From Devosia enhydra (GTDB lineage: Bacteria; Pseudomonadota; Alphaproteobacteria; Rhizobiales; Devosiaceae): a DNA stretch of 64,000 nt. Every line of letters starts with the position of its first letter. Positions within the stretch are counted from its first letter, which is position 1. Positions 46,811 to 57,742 of this stretch are shown here, in pieces. The notes beneath the pieces are model-generated. The model saw only the letters and a program-made list of their open reading frames with translations. It had not been told where the DNA came from and did no database searches. Location of the stretch: the NCBI RefSeq assembly GCF_900119845.1, contig NZ_FPKU01000004.1:124001-188000 (forward strand). Reading direction: 5' to 3'. The position numbers and the translations under genes were made by a program.

Positions 46811-48040
46811 ATGACACGCTCGCCGCGCCGGAGTTCTCGTTCGCAACATCCTTCGTCGACCGTGAAGGCTCCGGCTTCGCGGCCCGGTCCGGCTGCGCCG
46901 GTTGGCGGCGAGGAAGAGGCTGCGGGGGCGGGAGGGCTTTTTCTTGTGGCGGTGCCGGGGCTGGAGGCGCTTCTGGCCGAGGAGGCGCGGGGGGCGGGGT
47001 TTGCGGGGGTGGAGGTGGTGCCCGGCGGGGTGAGCCTTCCGGGGGGCTGGCCCGAATTGATGCGCGCCAATCTCGTCTTGCGCGGGGCGACGCGGGTGCT
47101 CTGGCGCATCGGGCAGTTCCGCGCGCTGCATCTGGCGCAGCTCGACAAACGGGCGCGGCGGATCGACTGGGCGGGCCTCCTGCGATCGGATGTGCCGGTG
47201 GCGGTGGAGGCGGCGTGCCGGCGCTCGCGCATCTATCATGCCGGGGCGGCGGCGCAGCGCGTGGCCACCGCGATCAGCGAGGCGCTGGGCGCGCCCATTG
47301 CCGAGGATGCGCCGGTGCGGGTGATGGTGCGGATCGAGGATGATCTCGTGACCCTCAGCATCGATACCACGGGCGCCTCGCTGCACAAGCGCGGCTTCAA
47401 GGAAGCGGTGAACCGCGCGCCGATGCGCGAGACCATGGCGGCGCTGTTTCTGCGGGCCTGCGGGTTTTCCGGGCAGGAGCCGGTTTATGACCCCATGTGC
47501 GGCTCGGGCACCTTCCCCATCGAGGCGGCCGAAATCGCCGCCGGGCTGTTGGCGGGGCGGGCGCGGGGCTTTGCGTTCGAGCATCTGGCGGGGTTCGATG
47601 CCGGGCCCTGGGCACGGGTGCGGGGCGGGGCCTCGGGGGCGGCCGGGGCGGCGCGGCCGGGGCTCGTGTTTTCAGGCTCGGATCGAGATGCGGGGGCCAT
47701 CCGCATGAGCCTCGAGAATGCCGAGCGCGCCGGGGTGGCCGGGCTGACGCGGTTTTCCGTGGCCGAGATCGGCGAGATCGTGCCGCCCGAGGGGAAGCCG
47801 GGGCTGGTGATCGTCAACCCGCCCTATGGCGGGCGCATCGGCGAGAAGGGGCCGCTCATCGGGCTGCATCGCGAGATGGGCCGGGCGCTCAAGGCGCGGT
47901 TTTCCGGCTGGCGCGTGGGCATCATCACGGCCGACCGGCAACTGGCCGAAGCCACCGGCCTCACCTTCCTGCCCCCCGGCGAGCCGGTGCTGCATGGCGG
48001 GATCAGGGTAACGCTCTATCGCACGGGGGTGCTGGGGTAG
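46811..48040 (+). CDS. THUMP-domain class I SAM-dependent RNA methyltransferase
   Basis: A 409-residue methyltransferase like the N-terminal half of RlmL (YcbY), which makes m2G in 23S rRNA. After a Ser/Arg/Pro-rich 45-residue start come a THUMP domain (LFLVAVPGLEALLAEEARG to VRIEDDLVTLSIDTTG) and UPF0020-type motifs: ASLHKRGFK, PVYDPMCGSGTFPIEAAE (SAM site), GSDRDAGAIRMSLENA and the catalytic LVIVNPPYGGRIG. The exact target in this organism is unknown. The ATG at 46811 lies at the right border of the AT-rich insert; the first 30 residues are not conserved and a later start is possible. Divergent from the DUF262 operon. Confidence 0.88.
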   Translation: MTRSPRRSSRSQHPSSTVKAPASRPGPAAPVGGEEEAAGAGGLFLVAVPGLEALLAEEARGAGFAGVEVVPGGVSLPGGWPELMRANLVLRGATRVLWRIGQFRALHLAQLDKRARRIDWAGLLRSDVPVAVEAACRRSRIYHAGAAAQRVATAISEALGAPIAEDAPVRVMVRIEDDLVTLSIDTTGASLHKRGFKEAVNRAPMRETMAALFLRACGFSGQEPVYDPMCGSGTFPIEAAEIAAGLLAGRARGFAFEHLAGFDAGPWARVRGGASGAAGAARPGLVFSGSDRDAGAIRMSLENAERAGVAGLTRFSVAEIGEIVPPEGKPGLVIVNPPYGGRIGEKGPLIGLHREMGRALKARFSGWRVGIITADRQLAEATGLTFLPPGEPVLHGGIRVTLYRTGVLG

Positions 48041-48050
48041 GGGCTCTTCA

Positions 48051-48157
48051 CCTCTCCCTTTGGGGGAGAGGTCGGCCGAGGGGCGGGTGAGGGTGCCTTG
48101 CGATGGCGCGTGGGGCAAGGCCCCCTCACCCTGGCCCTCTCCCCGGCGGGGAGAGGG
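48051..48157. repeat. Nested intergenic palindromes after the methyltransferase gene
   Basis: Hairpin one is CCTCTCCC-TTTG-GGGGAGAGG (48051-48071). Hairpin two is CCCTCTCCCC-GGC-GGGGAGAGGG (48135-48157). Between them GGGTGAGGG and CCCTCACCC pair as an outer arm. This GGTGAGG/CCCTCTCCCC type is a dispersed intergenic repeat of alphaproteobacteria and probably terminates transcription between the convergent methyltransferase and acsA genes. Confidence 0.6.
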
Positions 48158-48183
48158 GACGATGGAGCCGAGGCAATTGTGCT

Positions 48184-48212
48184 CGGCCCTCGTGCTTCGA
48201 GACGCCCCTGCG
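48184..48212. repeat. Dispersed repeat fragment shared with 57378-57405
   Basis: CGGCCCTCGTGCTTCGAGAC followed by GCCCCTGCG matches the block at 57378-57405 with two mismatches. It contains a TTCGA-centred inverted motif. It belongs to the same dispersed family as the longer element before the response regulator gene. Confidence 0.5.
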
Positions 48213-48219
48213 GGGCTCC

Positions 48220-48282
48220 TCAGGGTTAGGGCCTCCGTTGTCAGGGTTAGGGCCTCCGTCGTCAGGGTTAGGGCCTCCGTCG

Positions 48283-48300
<18 letters not shown>
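48220..48300. repeat. 21-bp tandem repeat, 3.9 copies, derived from the acsA 3' end
   Basis: Units TCAGGGTTAGGGCCTCCGTCG at 48220-48240, 48241-48261 and 48262-48282 (first unit with TTG at its end) and a fourth divergent partial unit at 48283-48300, whose first bases are the acsA stop codon. The array probably grew by slippage next to the coding end. Units differ by one to three bases. Confidence 0.85.
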
Positions 48301-50259
<1,959 letters not shown>

Positions 50260-50304
50260 GGCGACCTCCTGGGGATCGCGGGAAAGCGGAGTGGGCCGGA
50301 TGCC

Positions 50305-51075
50305 TCAGATGGCGAGGTATTCCTGCCGCAATTCGGCATTGTCGAGCACGTCCTGCGCCGTGCCGGTGAAGGCGACCTCGCCGGTATCGAGGATCACGGC
50401 GCGATCGGCGAGCTTGAGGGCGGCCACCGCATTTTGCTCGACGATGATGGTGGTGATGCCCAGCGTCTTGATCTCGTTGAGGATGCCCTCGATCTCGTGG
50501 ACGATGACGGGGGCGAGGCCCTCATAGGGTTCATCGAGCAGGAGGAGCTTGAGATCGCGCGCCAGCGCGCGGGCAATGGCCAGCATCTGCTGTTCGCCGC
50601 CCGAAAGGGTGGTGCCCTCCTGCCGGCGGCGCTCGGCCAGCCGCGGAAAATGACCGTAGATGCGATCGAGCTCCCAGCCTCGGCCGGGCGCGACCTGGGC
50701 GAGGGTGAGGTTTTCCTCCACCGTCAGCCCCTGGATGATGCGCCGATCCTCGGGCACGAGCTGGATGCCGGCGCGGGCCGCCTGGAAGGCCCGCATCTGG
50801 TGGAGAGGCTGGCCATCGAGCCAGATCTCGCCGGCCTGCAGGGCGGGATCGTCGAGCCGGGCGATGGCGCGCAGTGTCGAGGTCTTGCCGGCCCCGTTGC
50901 GCCCGAGCAGAGCGAGAATTTCGCCATGGCGGATCTCGAAGGAGACGCCCTGCACGATATAGCTCTCGCCATAATAGGCGTGGATGTCGCGCACCGACAA
51001 AAACGCGGCCGAAGACGGGGAAGCTGCCTTGGCGGGGCCTGGCTGCATGGTGGTTGGGTTGGCGATGGCGTTCAT
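50305..51075 (-). CDS. Branched-chain-amino-acid-type ABC transporter ATPase (LivF-like)
   Basis: A 256-residue ATPase with Walker A LLGRNGAGKTSTLRA, signature LSGGEQQMLA and Walker B KLLLLDEPYEGLAP. The EQQMLAIARAL and VEQN features are typical of LivF rather than LivG. The N-terminal 25 residues are a Pro/Ala-rich extension. ATG 51075 overlaps the LivG-like stop. It energises the two-permease HAAT-family importer of this operon; the substrate is inferred from context to be a small carboxylate rather than an amino acid. Confidence 0.9.
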   Translation of the reverse strand: MNAIANPTTMQPGPAKAASPSSAAFLSVRDIHAYYGESYIVQGVSFEIRHGEILALLGRNGAGKTSTLRAIARLDDPALQAGEIWLDGQPLHQMRAFQAARAGIQLVPEDRRIIQGLTVEENLTLAQVAPGRGWELDRIYGHFPRLAERRRQEGTTLSGGEQQMLAIARALARDLKLLLLDEPYEGLAPVIVHEIEGILNEIKTLGITTIIVEQNAVAALKLADRAVILDTGEVAFTGTAQDVLDNAELRQEYLAI

Positions 51076-51899
51076 CAATGCGCTCCCCCGAGATAGGCTT
51101 CCTGCACGCGCGGATCGCCGCGCACCGCCTCGGGCAGGCCCTCGGCGATGATGCGGCCGCCGGCGAGCACGGTGATCTTGTCGGCCAGCGAGAACACCAC
51201 ATGCATGTCGTGTTCGATGATGATCTTGGTCATCCCGCGGCTCTTGATCTTTTTCAAAAGCTCGATGGTGGTGTTGGTGTCGTGCCGGCTCATGCCGGCG
51301 GTGGGTTCGTCGAGCAGCAGCAGGCGCGGCTTCTGGATCAGGCACATGGCGAGCTCGAGCCGCCGCTTGTCGCCGCGCGAAAGGGCCCCGGCATGGGCCT
51401 CGCGGCGGCCCACGAGCCCCACATCATCGAGCATGGCGAGGGCTTCGTCGCGGATTTCGGCCTCGCTCTCGACCGAGCGGAACATGTTGATGCGGAAGGC
51501 GCCGTCGCGGCGGGCGAAGGCCGGCGTCATGACGTTCTGGAGCACCGAGAGATCGGCGAAGATCTCGGGGGTCTGGAACACGCGGGCGACGCCGAGCTGG
51601 TTGATCTCGTGCGGCTTCTTGCCGGTGAGAATGGTGCCATCGAAGACCACCGCGCCGCTGGTGGGGGCGAGGCGGCCGATGATGACATTGAGCAGTGTCG
51701 ACTTGCCGGCCCCGTTGGGGCCGATGATCGCGTGGGTCTTGCCCTCCTCGACCTGGAGGTCGATGTCGGCCAGGGCATGCAGGCCCCCGAAGCGCTTGTG
51801 GACGTCTGCAACGTGCAGAACGACGTTTTCGGGGGTCTTTGTCGCGGCAGGCGCCTTGGGCTGAGCCGGCTGGGCGGTCGGGATGGTGGTCTGCATCAT
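51075..51899 (-). CDS. Branched-chain-amino-acid-type ABC transporter ATPase (LivG-like)
   Basis: A 274-residue ATPase, Walker A IIGPNGAGKSTLLNVI, the LivG-type region INQLGVARVFQTPEIFADLS, signature LSRGDKRRLELAM (a variant of LSGG) and Walker B RLLLLDEPTAGMSRHD, then EHDMHVVF. The MSRHDT segment is characteristic of LivG-type proteins. It forms a heterodimer with the LivF-like ATPase. Start is 51899 or the next codon 51896. It follows LivM with a 6-base gap. Confidence 0.9.
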   Translation of the reverse strand: MMQTTIPTAQPAQPKAPAATKTPENVVLHVADVHKRFGGLHALADIDLQVEEGKTHAIIGPNGAGKSTLLNVIIGRLAPTSGAVVFDGTILTGKKPHEINQLGVARVFQTPEIFADLSVLQNVMTPAFARRDGAFRINMFRSVESEAEIRDEALAMLDDVGLVGRREAHAGALSRGDKRRLELAMCLIQKPRLLLLDEPTAGMSRHDTNTTIELLKKIKSRGMTKIIIEHDMHVVFSLADKITVLAGGRIIAEGLPEAVRGDPRVQEAYLGGAH

Positions 51900-51905
51900 C
51901 GGCTC

Positions 51906-53054
51906 CTATTCGGCGGCCTTGGGGGCGAGGCGACGCTCGCGGGCAGTGCCGTCGCGATCGGCCTTGCTGAAGCGGGCGGCGATGCGGCGTACCCCCTCCA
52001 TGATGCCGCCCGGCAGGAACACCACGATCAAGACGAAGACGAGACCCAGGGTGAGGTGCCAGCCATCGCCGACGAACTTGCTCGAGACGGTGACGGCGAT
52101 CTCGCGGGCGCCTTCGGGCAGGAAGGAGAAGAAGGCCGACAATATGTTGTCGTTGAAGGACGAGAAGATGTTTTCGAAATATTTGATGATCCAGGCGCCC
52201 AGCACCGGGCCGACCAGCGTGCCGACGCCGCCCAAAATGGTCATCAGCACCACTTCGCCCGAGGCGGTCCAGCGCATGCGCTCGGCCCCCGCGAGGGGAT
52301 CGGTGACCACCAGCAGCGCGCCGGCGAGACCTGCCAGCATGCCCGAGATAACGAAGGCGGTGAGCGTATAGGGCCGCGTGTTGAAGCCGGTATAGTTCAT
52401 GCGGTTCTGGTTGGACTTGATGCCCTTGAGCATCATGCCGAAGGGCGAATTGGTGATCCGCATGGCAAGGAAGAAGGTCGCCAGGAGGAAGATCGCCGAG
52501 AAGAAGAAGCCGTTCCACCCCGAAAGCGAGAAGCCGAAGAGGCTCGGCACGGGCTGGGCCACGGGGGCTTCGAAGAACAGCCGGTCGAGCACGCGCGGAT
52601 CGGCAATGGCCATGCGCAGGCCGGTCTCGCCATTGGTAATCGGGGTCAGCACCGAATAGGCGAGGTTGTAGCTCATCTGCGCAAAGGCGAGGGTGAGGAT
52701 GGAAAAGTAGATGCCCGAGCGCCTCAGCGACACAAAGCCGATGGCGAGCGCGAAGACGCCGGCGATCACCACCGCGAAGATGATGGCGGGCAGCGCATTG
52801 GTCGAGAGCAGCTTGAACGACCACATGGCGGCATAGGAGCCAACCCCGAAAAACGCGGCATGGCCGAAGGAGAGATAGCCGGTCAACCCGAACAGGATGT
52901 TGAAGCCGATGGCGAAGATGCCGAAGATCATGAAGCGCTGCAGCAGGTCCGGATAGGCCGCCCCGAAGGGCTGGGCCAGGATCGGCAGCAGCAGCACCAC
53001 GGCGGCAAAGCCGAAGAATAGGATGAGATCCCTGCGGGACATGAAGGTGGTCAT
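51906..53054 (-). CDS. Branched-chain-amino-acid-type ABC permease (LivM-like)
   Basis: A 382-residue integral membrane protein with about ten helices. Motifs of the LivM family are [20 protein letters not shown] near residues 55-75, [20 protein letters not shown] (coupling loop) and [17 protein letters not shown]. The C-terminus ends with a basic cytoplasmic tail. It is the second permease; the ATG at 53054 lies one base after the LivH-like stop. Confidence 0.92.
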   Translation of the reverse strand: MTTFMSRRDLILFFGFAAVVLLLPILAQPFGAAYPDLLQRFMIFGIFAIGFNILFGLTGYLSFGHAAFFGVGSYAAMWSFKLLSTNALPAIIFAVVIAGVFALAIGFVSLRRSGIYFSILTLAFAQMSYNLAYSVLTPITNGETGLRMAIADPRVLDRLFFEAPVAQPVPSLFGFSLSGWNGFFFSAIFLLATFFLAMRITNSPFGMMLKGIKSNQNRMNYTGFNTRPYTLTAFVISGMLAGLAGALLVVTDPLAGAERMRWTASGEVVLMTILGGVGTLVGPVLGAWIIKYFENIFSSFNDNILSAFFSFLPEGAREIAVTVSSKFVGDGWHLTLGLVFVLIVVFLPGGIMEGVRRIAARFSKADRDGTARERRLAPKAAE

Positions 53055-53055
53055 T

Positions 53056-54087
53056 TCAGGCCTCCATCATGCCGCGCCGGCCGAGCAGCCCGCGGGGACG
53101 CAGCAGCAGGATGACGACGGCAACGAGGTAGATGATGATCTGGTCGATGCCCGGCACGATCGCCTTCACCTGGGTCATCGAGGCGAAGGATTGCAGGATG
53201 CCGAGCAGGAAGCCGGCAGCCACGGCACCGGGCAGCGAGCCCATGCCGCCCACCACGACCACGACGAAGGAGATGACGAGGAAATCCATGCCCAGCGTGT
53301 AGTTGGGCGGCAGCAGCGGGGTGTACATCACGCCCGCCATGCCGGCGACGACGGCGGCGATGCCGAACATGATGGTGAAGCGCCGGTCGATATCGATGCC
53401 GAGCAGCCCGACGGTCTCGCGATCGGCCATGCCGGCGCGCACCACCATGCCGAAGGTGGTGAATTGCAGGAAGGCGAACACCGCCCCGATGATGAGCAGC
53501 GAGAAGACGAAGTAGATCAGCCGCCACAGCGGATAGGTGATGACATTGGCCTGCATGCCGAAAAAGGCGCCGATATCGGCAGCCCCGCGCAGATCGGTCG
53601 GCATGGGCTGGGGAATGGGGTTGGGCCCGAAGGTGGCCTTGACGATTTCGGCGAGCACGATGGCGAGGCCGAAGGTGACGAGGATCTGCTCGGCATGCGG
53701 GCGCTTGTAGAAATGCTTGATCAGCCCGCGCTCCATGGCAACCCCGATGATCAGCATCACGGGGATGGCGAGCAGCAGCGAGATGGGCACCGAATAATTG
53801 ACCAGCACCGCGCCGAAATCGCCGAACCAGGCCTGCACCACCGGCGCGCGCACTTCGAGCGGCTGGCCCCAGGGGGAGAGCCGGGTCGGATCGAGGGTGA
53901 CGGTTTCGAGGGTGAGCAGGCGCCGGAAGGCGACCGCGCAGAAGGCGCCGAGCATGAACAGCGCGCCATGGGCGAAGTTCACCACGCCCAGCGTGCCGAA
54001 CACCAGGGTGAGCCCGAGGGCGATCAGCGCATAGGCGCTGCCCTTGTCGAGCCCGTTGAGAAGCTGAAGAAAAATGACCTCGAACAT
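53056..54087 (-). CDS. Branched-chain-amino-acid-type ABC permease (LivH-like)
   Basis: A 343-residue permease. LivH-type motifs: [54 protein letters not shown] (coupling loop) and [19 protein letters not shown]. Insertion of about 50 residues after the second helix ([17 protein letters not shown]) is longer than in E. coli LivH. It follows the binding-protein gene after 137 bases that hold a terminator-like hairpin. Confidence 0.92.
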   Translation of the reverse strand: MFEVIFLQLLNGLDKGSAYALIALGLTLVFGTLGVVNFAHGALFMLGAFCAVAFRRLLTLETVTLDPTRLSPWGQPLEVRAPVVQAWFGDFGAVLVNYSVPISLLLAIPVMLIIGVAMERGLIKHFYKRPHAEQILVTFGLAIVLAEIVKATFGPNPIPQPMPTDLRGAADIGAFFGMQANVITYPLWRLIYFVFSLLIIGAVFAFLQFTTFGMVVRAGMADRETVGLLGIDIDRRFTIMFGIAAVVAGMAGVMYTPLLPPNYTLGMDFLVISFVVVVVGGMGSLPGAVAAGFLLGILQSFASMTQVKAIVPGIDQIIIYLVAVVILLLRPRGLLGRRGMMEA

Positions 54088-54174
54088 CGCCGGGTTCCCG
54101 ATTGCCGCGGGGGCGCCGGCCCGAGGGCCGATCCTGCGCCGCGTGCCCGGCGCGCGTGCTGCCGGGCCCTTTTA

Positions 54175-54209
54175 TGAGAAAAGCCCGCCCTGCCTTGCGA
54201 CAGGGCGGG
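54175..54209 (-). terminator. Intercistronic terminator/attenuator between binding protein and permease genes
   Basis: On the minus strand CCCGCCCTG (54209-54201) pairs with CAGGGCGGG (54192-54184) around an 8-base loop and is followed by CTTTTCT. Such a partial terminator would make the binding protein more abundant than the membrane subunits. Confidence 0.7.
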
Positions 54210-54224
54210 AAGGTCTGCCTGAGA

Positions 54225-55583
54225 TCAGGTGCAGAGCGGGGCCGGTTCGGCCGGGCCCAGATCGCCGCCGAACATGGCGGGATCGTATGTGGAGTCTTCG
54301 CGACTCACTTCCTGCACGACGTTGAGCACGTCGAACTGGCTGGTGGGGTTCTCGTTGCCGCGCACCACGAGCACCGACTTCATGCACTGGTGGTCTTCGG
54401 CGCGGTAGAGCGTCGGGCCATTGCCCATGCCGTCGAACTCGTGGCCCTCGAGGGCCTTGATGACCTCGGGCGGATAGAAGGTGCCGGCGCGTTCCACCGC
54501 ATCGGCATAGAGCAGGGCCTGCACATAGGCGGTGTGGGCGGCCTGGGACGGGGGCGAGCCATAGGCGGCGCCAAAGGAGCGGGTGAAGGCCTGCGAGCCC
54601 TCATCCTGCAGCGCCCAGTGCCAGTTGGAGGTGCCGAAGATGCCCTTGACGTTCTCGCCGGCGCCCTTGGCCATGAGCTCCGAGATCAGCGGGGTGACGA
54701 TCTCGAAATTCTTGCCGTTGGCCTGGCGGTCGCGCATGCCGAACTGCACGGCCTGGGTCAACGAATTGACCATGTCGTTGCCGTAGTGGTTGAGGATCAG
54801 CACGTCGGCGCCCGAATTGAGCACAGGCGTCAGGAACTGGCTGAAATCGCCGGCCCCGAGCGGGGTCAGCACGGTCTGCACCGTTTCCCAGCCCAGCGCT
54901 TCTGTGGCGTTCTTGATCGATTCCTGCTGCGTCCAGCCCCAGGTGTAGTCGGCGGTGAGGTGATAGGCGCGGCGCTCGTTGCCATATTCCTTGCCGAGCA
55001 CGGGGCCCAGCCCGATGCCGGACTGGTAGGCGTTGAAGAAGTGGCGGAAGCCGTAGCGGCGCTTGTCCTTGCCGGTGGTGTCGTTGGAGTGGGTGAGGCC
55101 GGCCATGAAGATGACGCCCATCTCCTGGCAGAGGCTCTGCACCGCGATGGCCTCGCCCGAGGACGAGCCGCCGGTGATCATGATGGCGCCGTCGCGCTCG
55201 ATCATGCGAGTGGCGCCAGCGCGCGCCACGTCCGACAGGGTCTGGCTGTCGGAGGTGACGTATTCGACCTTCTTGCCCAGGATGCCATTGCCCTTGAGGG
55301 CGGTGGGCTTCAGCACATTGATGAGCCCGCCATCGCCCTCGCCATTGAGGTGCTTGATGGCCAGCTCATAGGCCTTCTGCTCGTCGGCACCCTCTTCGGC
55401 ATAAGCGCCGGTGAGCGGCAGGTTGAGCCCGAAGGTGACGGTTGCGCCGGTGGGGTTGTTGCAGAATTCCTGCGCCCAGGCACCCTTGGAAAAGATCAGC
55501 GGCGAGACGCCGGTTGCCAGGATGCCGGCCATGCCGGTCTTGATGAGCCTGCGACGGCTCATCCCATTGCTGGGTCGAAACAT
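54225..55583 (-). CDS. Tat-exported substrate-binding protein, branched-chain-amino-acid/amide type
   Basis: A 452-residue periplasmic_binding_6 family protein. The signal MFRPSNGMSRRRLIKTGMAG has twin arginines and ends near GAWAQ. The mature part begins FGLNLPLTGAYAEEGADEQK and has YVTSDSQTLSDVARAG, ITGGSSSGEAIAVQSL and NHYGNDMVNSLTQAV. It differs from urea-binding UrtA and from classic LivK. The start at 55583 has GAGGAGG in front; upstream in-frame starts to 55631 are less likely. It begins the operon that ends with acsA and is divergent from a ScfR-like regulator. The ligand is unknown; a short-chain carboxylate or amide is inferred. Confidence 0.88.
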   Translation of the reverse strand: MFRPSNGMSRRRLIKTGMAGILATGVSPLIFSKGAWAQEFCNNPTGATVTFGLNLPLTGAYAEEGADEQKAYELAIKHLNGEGDGGLINVLKPTALKGNGILGKKVEYVTSDSQTLSDVARAGATRMIERDGAIMITGGSSSGEAIAVQSLCQEMGVIFMAGLTHSNDTTGKDKRRYGFRHFFNAYQSGIGLGPVLGKEYGNERRAYHLTADYTWGWTQQESIKNATEALGWETVQTVLTPLGAGDFSQFLTPVLNSGADVLILNHYGNDMVNSLTQAVQFGMRDRQANGKNFEIVTPLISELMAKGAGENVKGIFGTSNWHWALQDEGSQAFTRSFGAAYGSPPSQAAHTAYVQALLYADAVERAGTFYPPEVIKALEGHEFDGMGNGPTLYRAEDHQCMKSVLVVRGNENPTSQFDVLNVVQEVSREDSTYDPAMFGGDLGPAEPAPLCT

Positions 55584-55773
55584 TGATGTCCTCCTCATGG
55601 AGCGGGGACCGGTTATCCCGAGTGTTCTCACCGCCTGGACGGGACTATTCGACGGCTGGAAAATGACTTCAATAGCCCATTGTTAAGTCAGCGTTTTTTT
55701 GTAAATTGTTGAACTGAAGCGCCCGGATGTCCGTCAATGTTTTGACAGATGCGGGGCAGGGGAGGGTCTGGGC
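55584..55773. promoter_or_regulatory. Divergent promoter region of the importer operon and its regulator
   Basis: This 190-base gap separates two divergent genes. AT-rich TTTTTTTGTAAATTG (about 55692-55706) and an inverted repeat GTCAA-TGTT-TTGAC (about 55733-55746) are candidate operator or promoter elements. RamB/PrpR proteins of this regulator's family bind TTTGCAAA-type sites; TTTGTAAA here is one base away, which is suggestive only. Confidence 0.4.
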
Positions 55774-57360
55774 ATGCGCGCGCCGATGGGCATCCGCATC
55801 TCGTCGCGGCGCAAGGGGCTGGGTCTGTCGCAGGCCGGGCTGGCCCGCACCGTGGGCATTTCTGCCAGCTATCTCAACCTCATAGAAGCCAACAAGCGGC
55901 AGGTGGGCGGGGCGCTTCTGCAGCGCATCGCGGCAGCGCTCGATCTTGATCTCGACGAGCTGACGGGAGAGGCCGAGCACCGACTGCTGCACGAGGTGGT
56001 GGAGGCCTTTGCCGACCCCGTTCTTGCCGGCAGCGGGGCCGGGCCGGAGGCGGCGCGCGACCTCGTCGCCACCCGGCCCGACATCGCGCAGGTGGTGGCG
56101 CGCCTCCACCGGGCCCATGACGCGGCGATGGACAGCGTCGCCTCCTATGCCGACCGGCTGCGCGCCGACCCGCTGCTGTCGCAGCTTCTGCACCGCATCC
56201 TCTCGGGCATCACCGCGATCCGGTCGGGGGCAGAGATTCTCGAGACGGTGCCGGATCTGTCGGAGGACGAGCGGCAGCGTTTCGTTGCCACCATCGCCCG
56301 CGAGGCGCGGGGTCTCGGCGCGGTGGCGCAGAACCTGATCGGGCAGTTCGACCAGACCTCGAACGCCGCCGATTTCGCCTCTGCGCGCCGGGCGGTCGAC
56401 GACATGATCTTTGCCCAGGGCAATTACTTTCCCGGGCTCGAGGCGGTGGCGGAGGGCCTGCGGGCGCGCATTGCGACGGCTGATGGCGGGCTGGCCGAGG
56501 CGGCGATGGTTGATCGGCTCGCTTCCATTCACGGGGTGATGGTGGAGCGGGTGGCCGAGGGGCGCAACGGGCGCGCCTTCGGTTTCGATGCAACGCGCCG
56601 GGCGCTCTGGTTCCGCAACACGGTGACGCAGTCCACCCGCCGGTTCCAGATGGTGCAGCTGCTCGCCGAGCTCGAGGAGGCGGCGGTGCTCGATGCCGAG
56701 AGCCAGAGGCCGGGGCTGGGCTCGGCGCTCGCGACGGGCGGGGCGCGTCGCTATCTCGCCGCCTATCTCGCGGGAGCGACGCTGTTTCCTTATGAGCGGT
56801 TTTTGGCCGATGCGCAGGCGGTGCGCTACGACATCGACGCGCTGGCCGAACGCTTTGGCGCGAGCTTCGAGCAGATCGCGCATCGGCTGGTGACGCTGCG
56901 GCGTCCGGGTCGCTCCGGCCTGCCCTTCGGGTTCCTGCGCGCCGATCCGGCGGGGCGGCTCTCCAAGCATTTCCCGCTGCCCGGGCTGTTGCTGCCCAAT
57001 AGCGGGCATGCCTGCCCGCTCTGGGCGATCTATGCCGCGTTCCGGTCGCCGGGGCAGGTGGTGCGGCAGGTGGCGCGGTTTGCCGATGGCTCGCGCTTCC
57101 TGTTCGTGGCCAAGGCGGTGTCGCGGCGCAGCGCCGGGTTCGCCGACCAGGCGCTGCCGCACTCGATCCTCATCGTCACCGACATCCTGCATGCCGACGA
57201 GACGGTCTATGGCGACGGGCTCGATCTGGGCGACACGCGGCTCGACATGCCCGTCGGCCCCACCTGCCGCCTCTGCACCCGCACCGAGTGCCCCAGCCGC
57301 CAGGAAGCGCCCTGGGCCCCGGGCGGTGAACGCGTGCCGCCCTCGCTTGTGGCGGGGTGA
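55774..57360 (+). CDS. ScfR/RamB/PrpR-like short-chain fatty acid regulator
   Basis: A 528-residue transcription factor. Residues 8-60 are an XRE-type helix-turn-helix (RKGLGLSQAGLARTVGISAS, YLNLIEANKRQ). Residues 128-195 (LLHRILSGITAIRSGAEILE) look like a HisKA-type helical dimerisation domain. An ImmA/IrrE-like domain follows whose zinc motif is lost (RRFQMVQLLAELEE in place of HExxH). The DUF2083 C-terminal domain has four Cys: C414, C498, C501 and C506 (PTCRLCTRTECPSR), a likely metal or Fe-S site. Relatives control acetate or propionate use, and acyl-CoA binding is known in the family. It is divergent from the importer-acsA operon, its probable target. Confidence 0.88.
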   Translation: MRAPMGIRISSRRKGLGLSQAGLARTVGISASYLNLIEANKRQVGGALLQRIAAALDLDLDELTGEAEHRLLHEVVEAFADPVLAGSGAGPEAARDLVATRPDIAQVVARLHRAHDAAMDSVASYADRLRADPLLSQLLHRILSGITAIRSGAEILETVPDLSEDERQRFVATIAREARGLGAVAQNLIGQFDQTSNAADFASARRAVDDMIFAQGNYFPGLEAVAEGLRARIATADGGLAEAAMVDRLASIHGVMVERVAEGRNGRAFGFDATRRALWFRNTVTQSTRRFQMVQLLAELEEAAVLDAESQRPGLGSALATGGARRYLAAYLAGATLFPYERFLADAQAVRYDIDALAERFGASFEQIAHRLVTLRRPGRSGLPFGFLRADPAGRLSKHFPLPGLLLPNSGHACPLWAIYAAFRSPGQVVRQVARFADGSRFLFVAKAVSRRSAGFADQALPHSILIVTDILHADETVYGDGLDLGDTRLDMPVGPTCRLCTRTECPSRQEAPWAPGGERVPPSLVAG

Positions 57361-57377
57361 CCTCTGCTGGTGTGCCC

Positions 57378-57570
57378 GGCCCTCGTCCTTCGAGACGCCT
57401 CTGCGCCGAGCCATTCGCGCATAGCGCTCATGGCCTTCCTGCGCTCCGGTCGCTCCACTGGAGCGCCCGGACCCTACGGGTCGCTTGGAAGCCTCAGGAT
57501 GAGGACCTGCGTAAATTACGGGAGAGACCTCATGGTGAGGAGCGGCTGCAGCCGCGTCTCGAACCATGGG
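57378..57570. repeat. Dispersed palindromic intergenic repeat
   Basis: The 382-base gap 57361-57742 holds this composite repeat. It starts with GGCCCTCGTCCTTCGAGACG, continues with an insert and CTCAGGATGAGG, and ends with CTCATGGTGAGGAGC, a perfect palindrome GCGGCTGCAGCCGC (57542-57555) and GTCTCGAACCATGG. Its start matches 48184-48212. The rest of the gap, up to a GGAGGAAAG ribosome binding site at 57732-57740, shows no gene. Confidence 0.7.
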
Positions 57571-57742
57571 GGCGGGGAGCGCTGAGCAAGCGACCCGCCG
57601 GGTTCGCGGCTCCTCTGTATGACCATCCAGGTCCCCCAAATAGAACCGAAATAGTTCTGCGCCACGACCGGGCTTGGCGAATGGCGCGCATTGGGCTTAA
57701 CTGGTGGGGGTACCCCTTTGGAGGAAGGGGTGGAGGAAAGAT

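Noticed and set aside
46769-47584. Upstream extension of the small minus-strand frame opposite the methyltransferase gene
   Set aside because: This part is Arg/Pro/His-rich and antisense to a well-supported methyltransferase; only the last 68 codons are kept as a weak candidate.
50305-55583. Urea transporter (urtABCDE)
   Set aside because: The binding protein lacks UrtA features, there is no urease cluster, and the permeases and ATPases fit generic Liv-type proteins.
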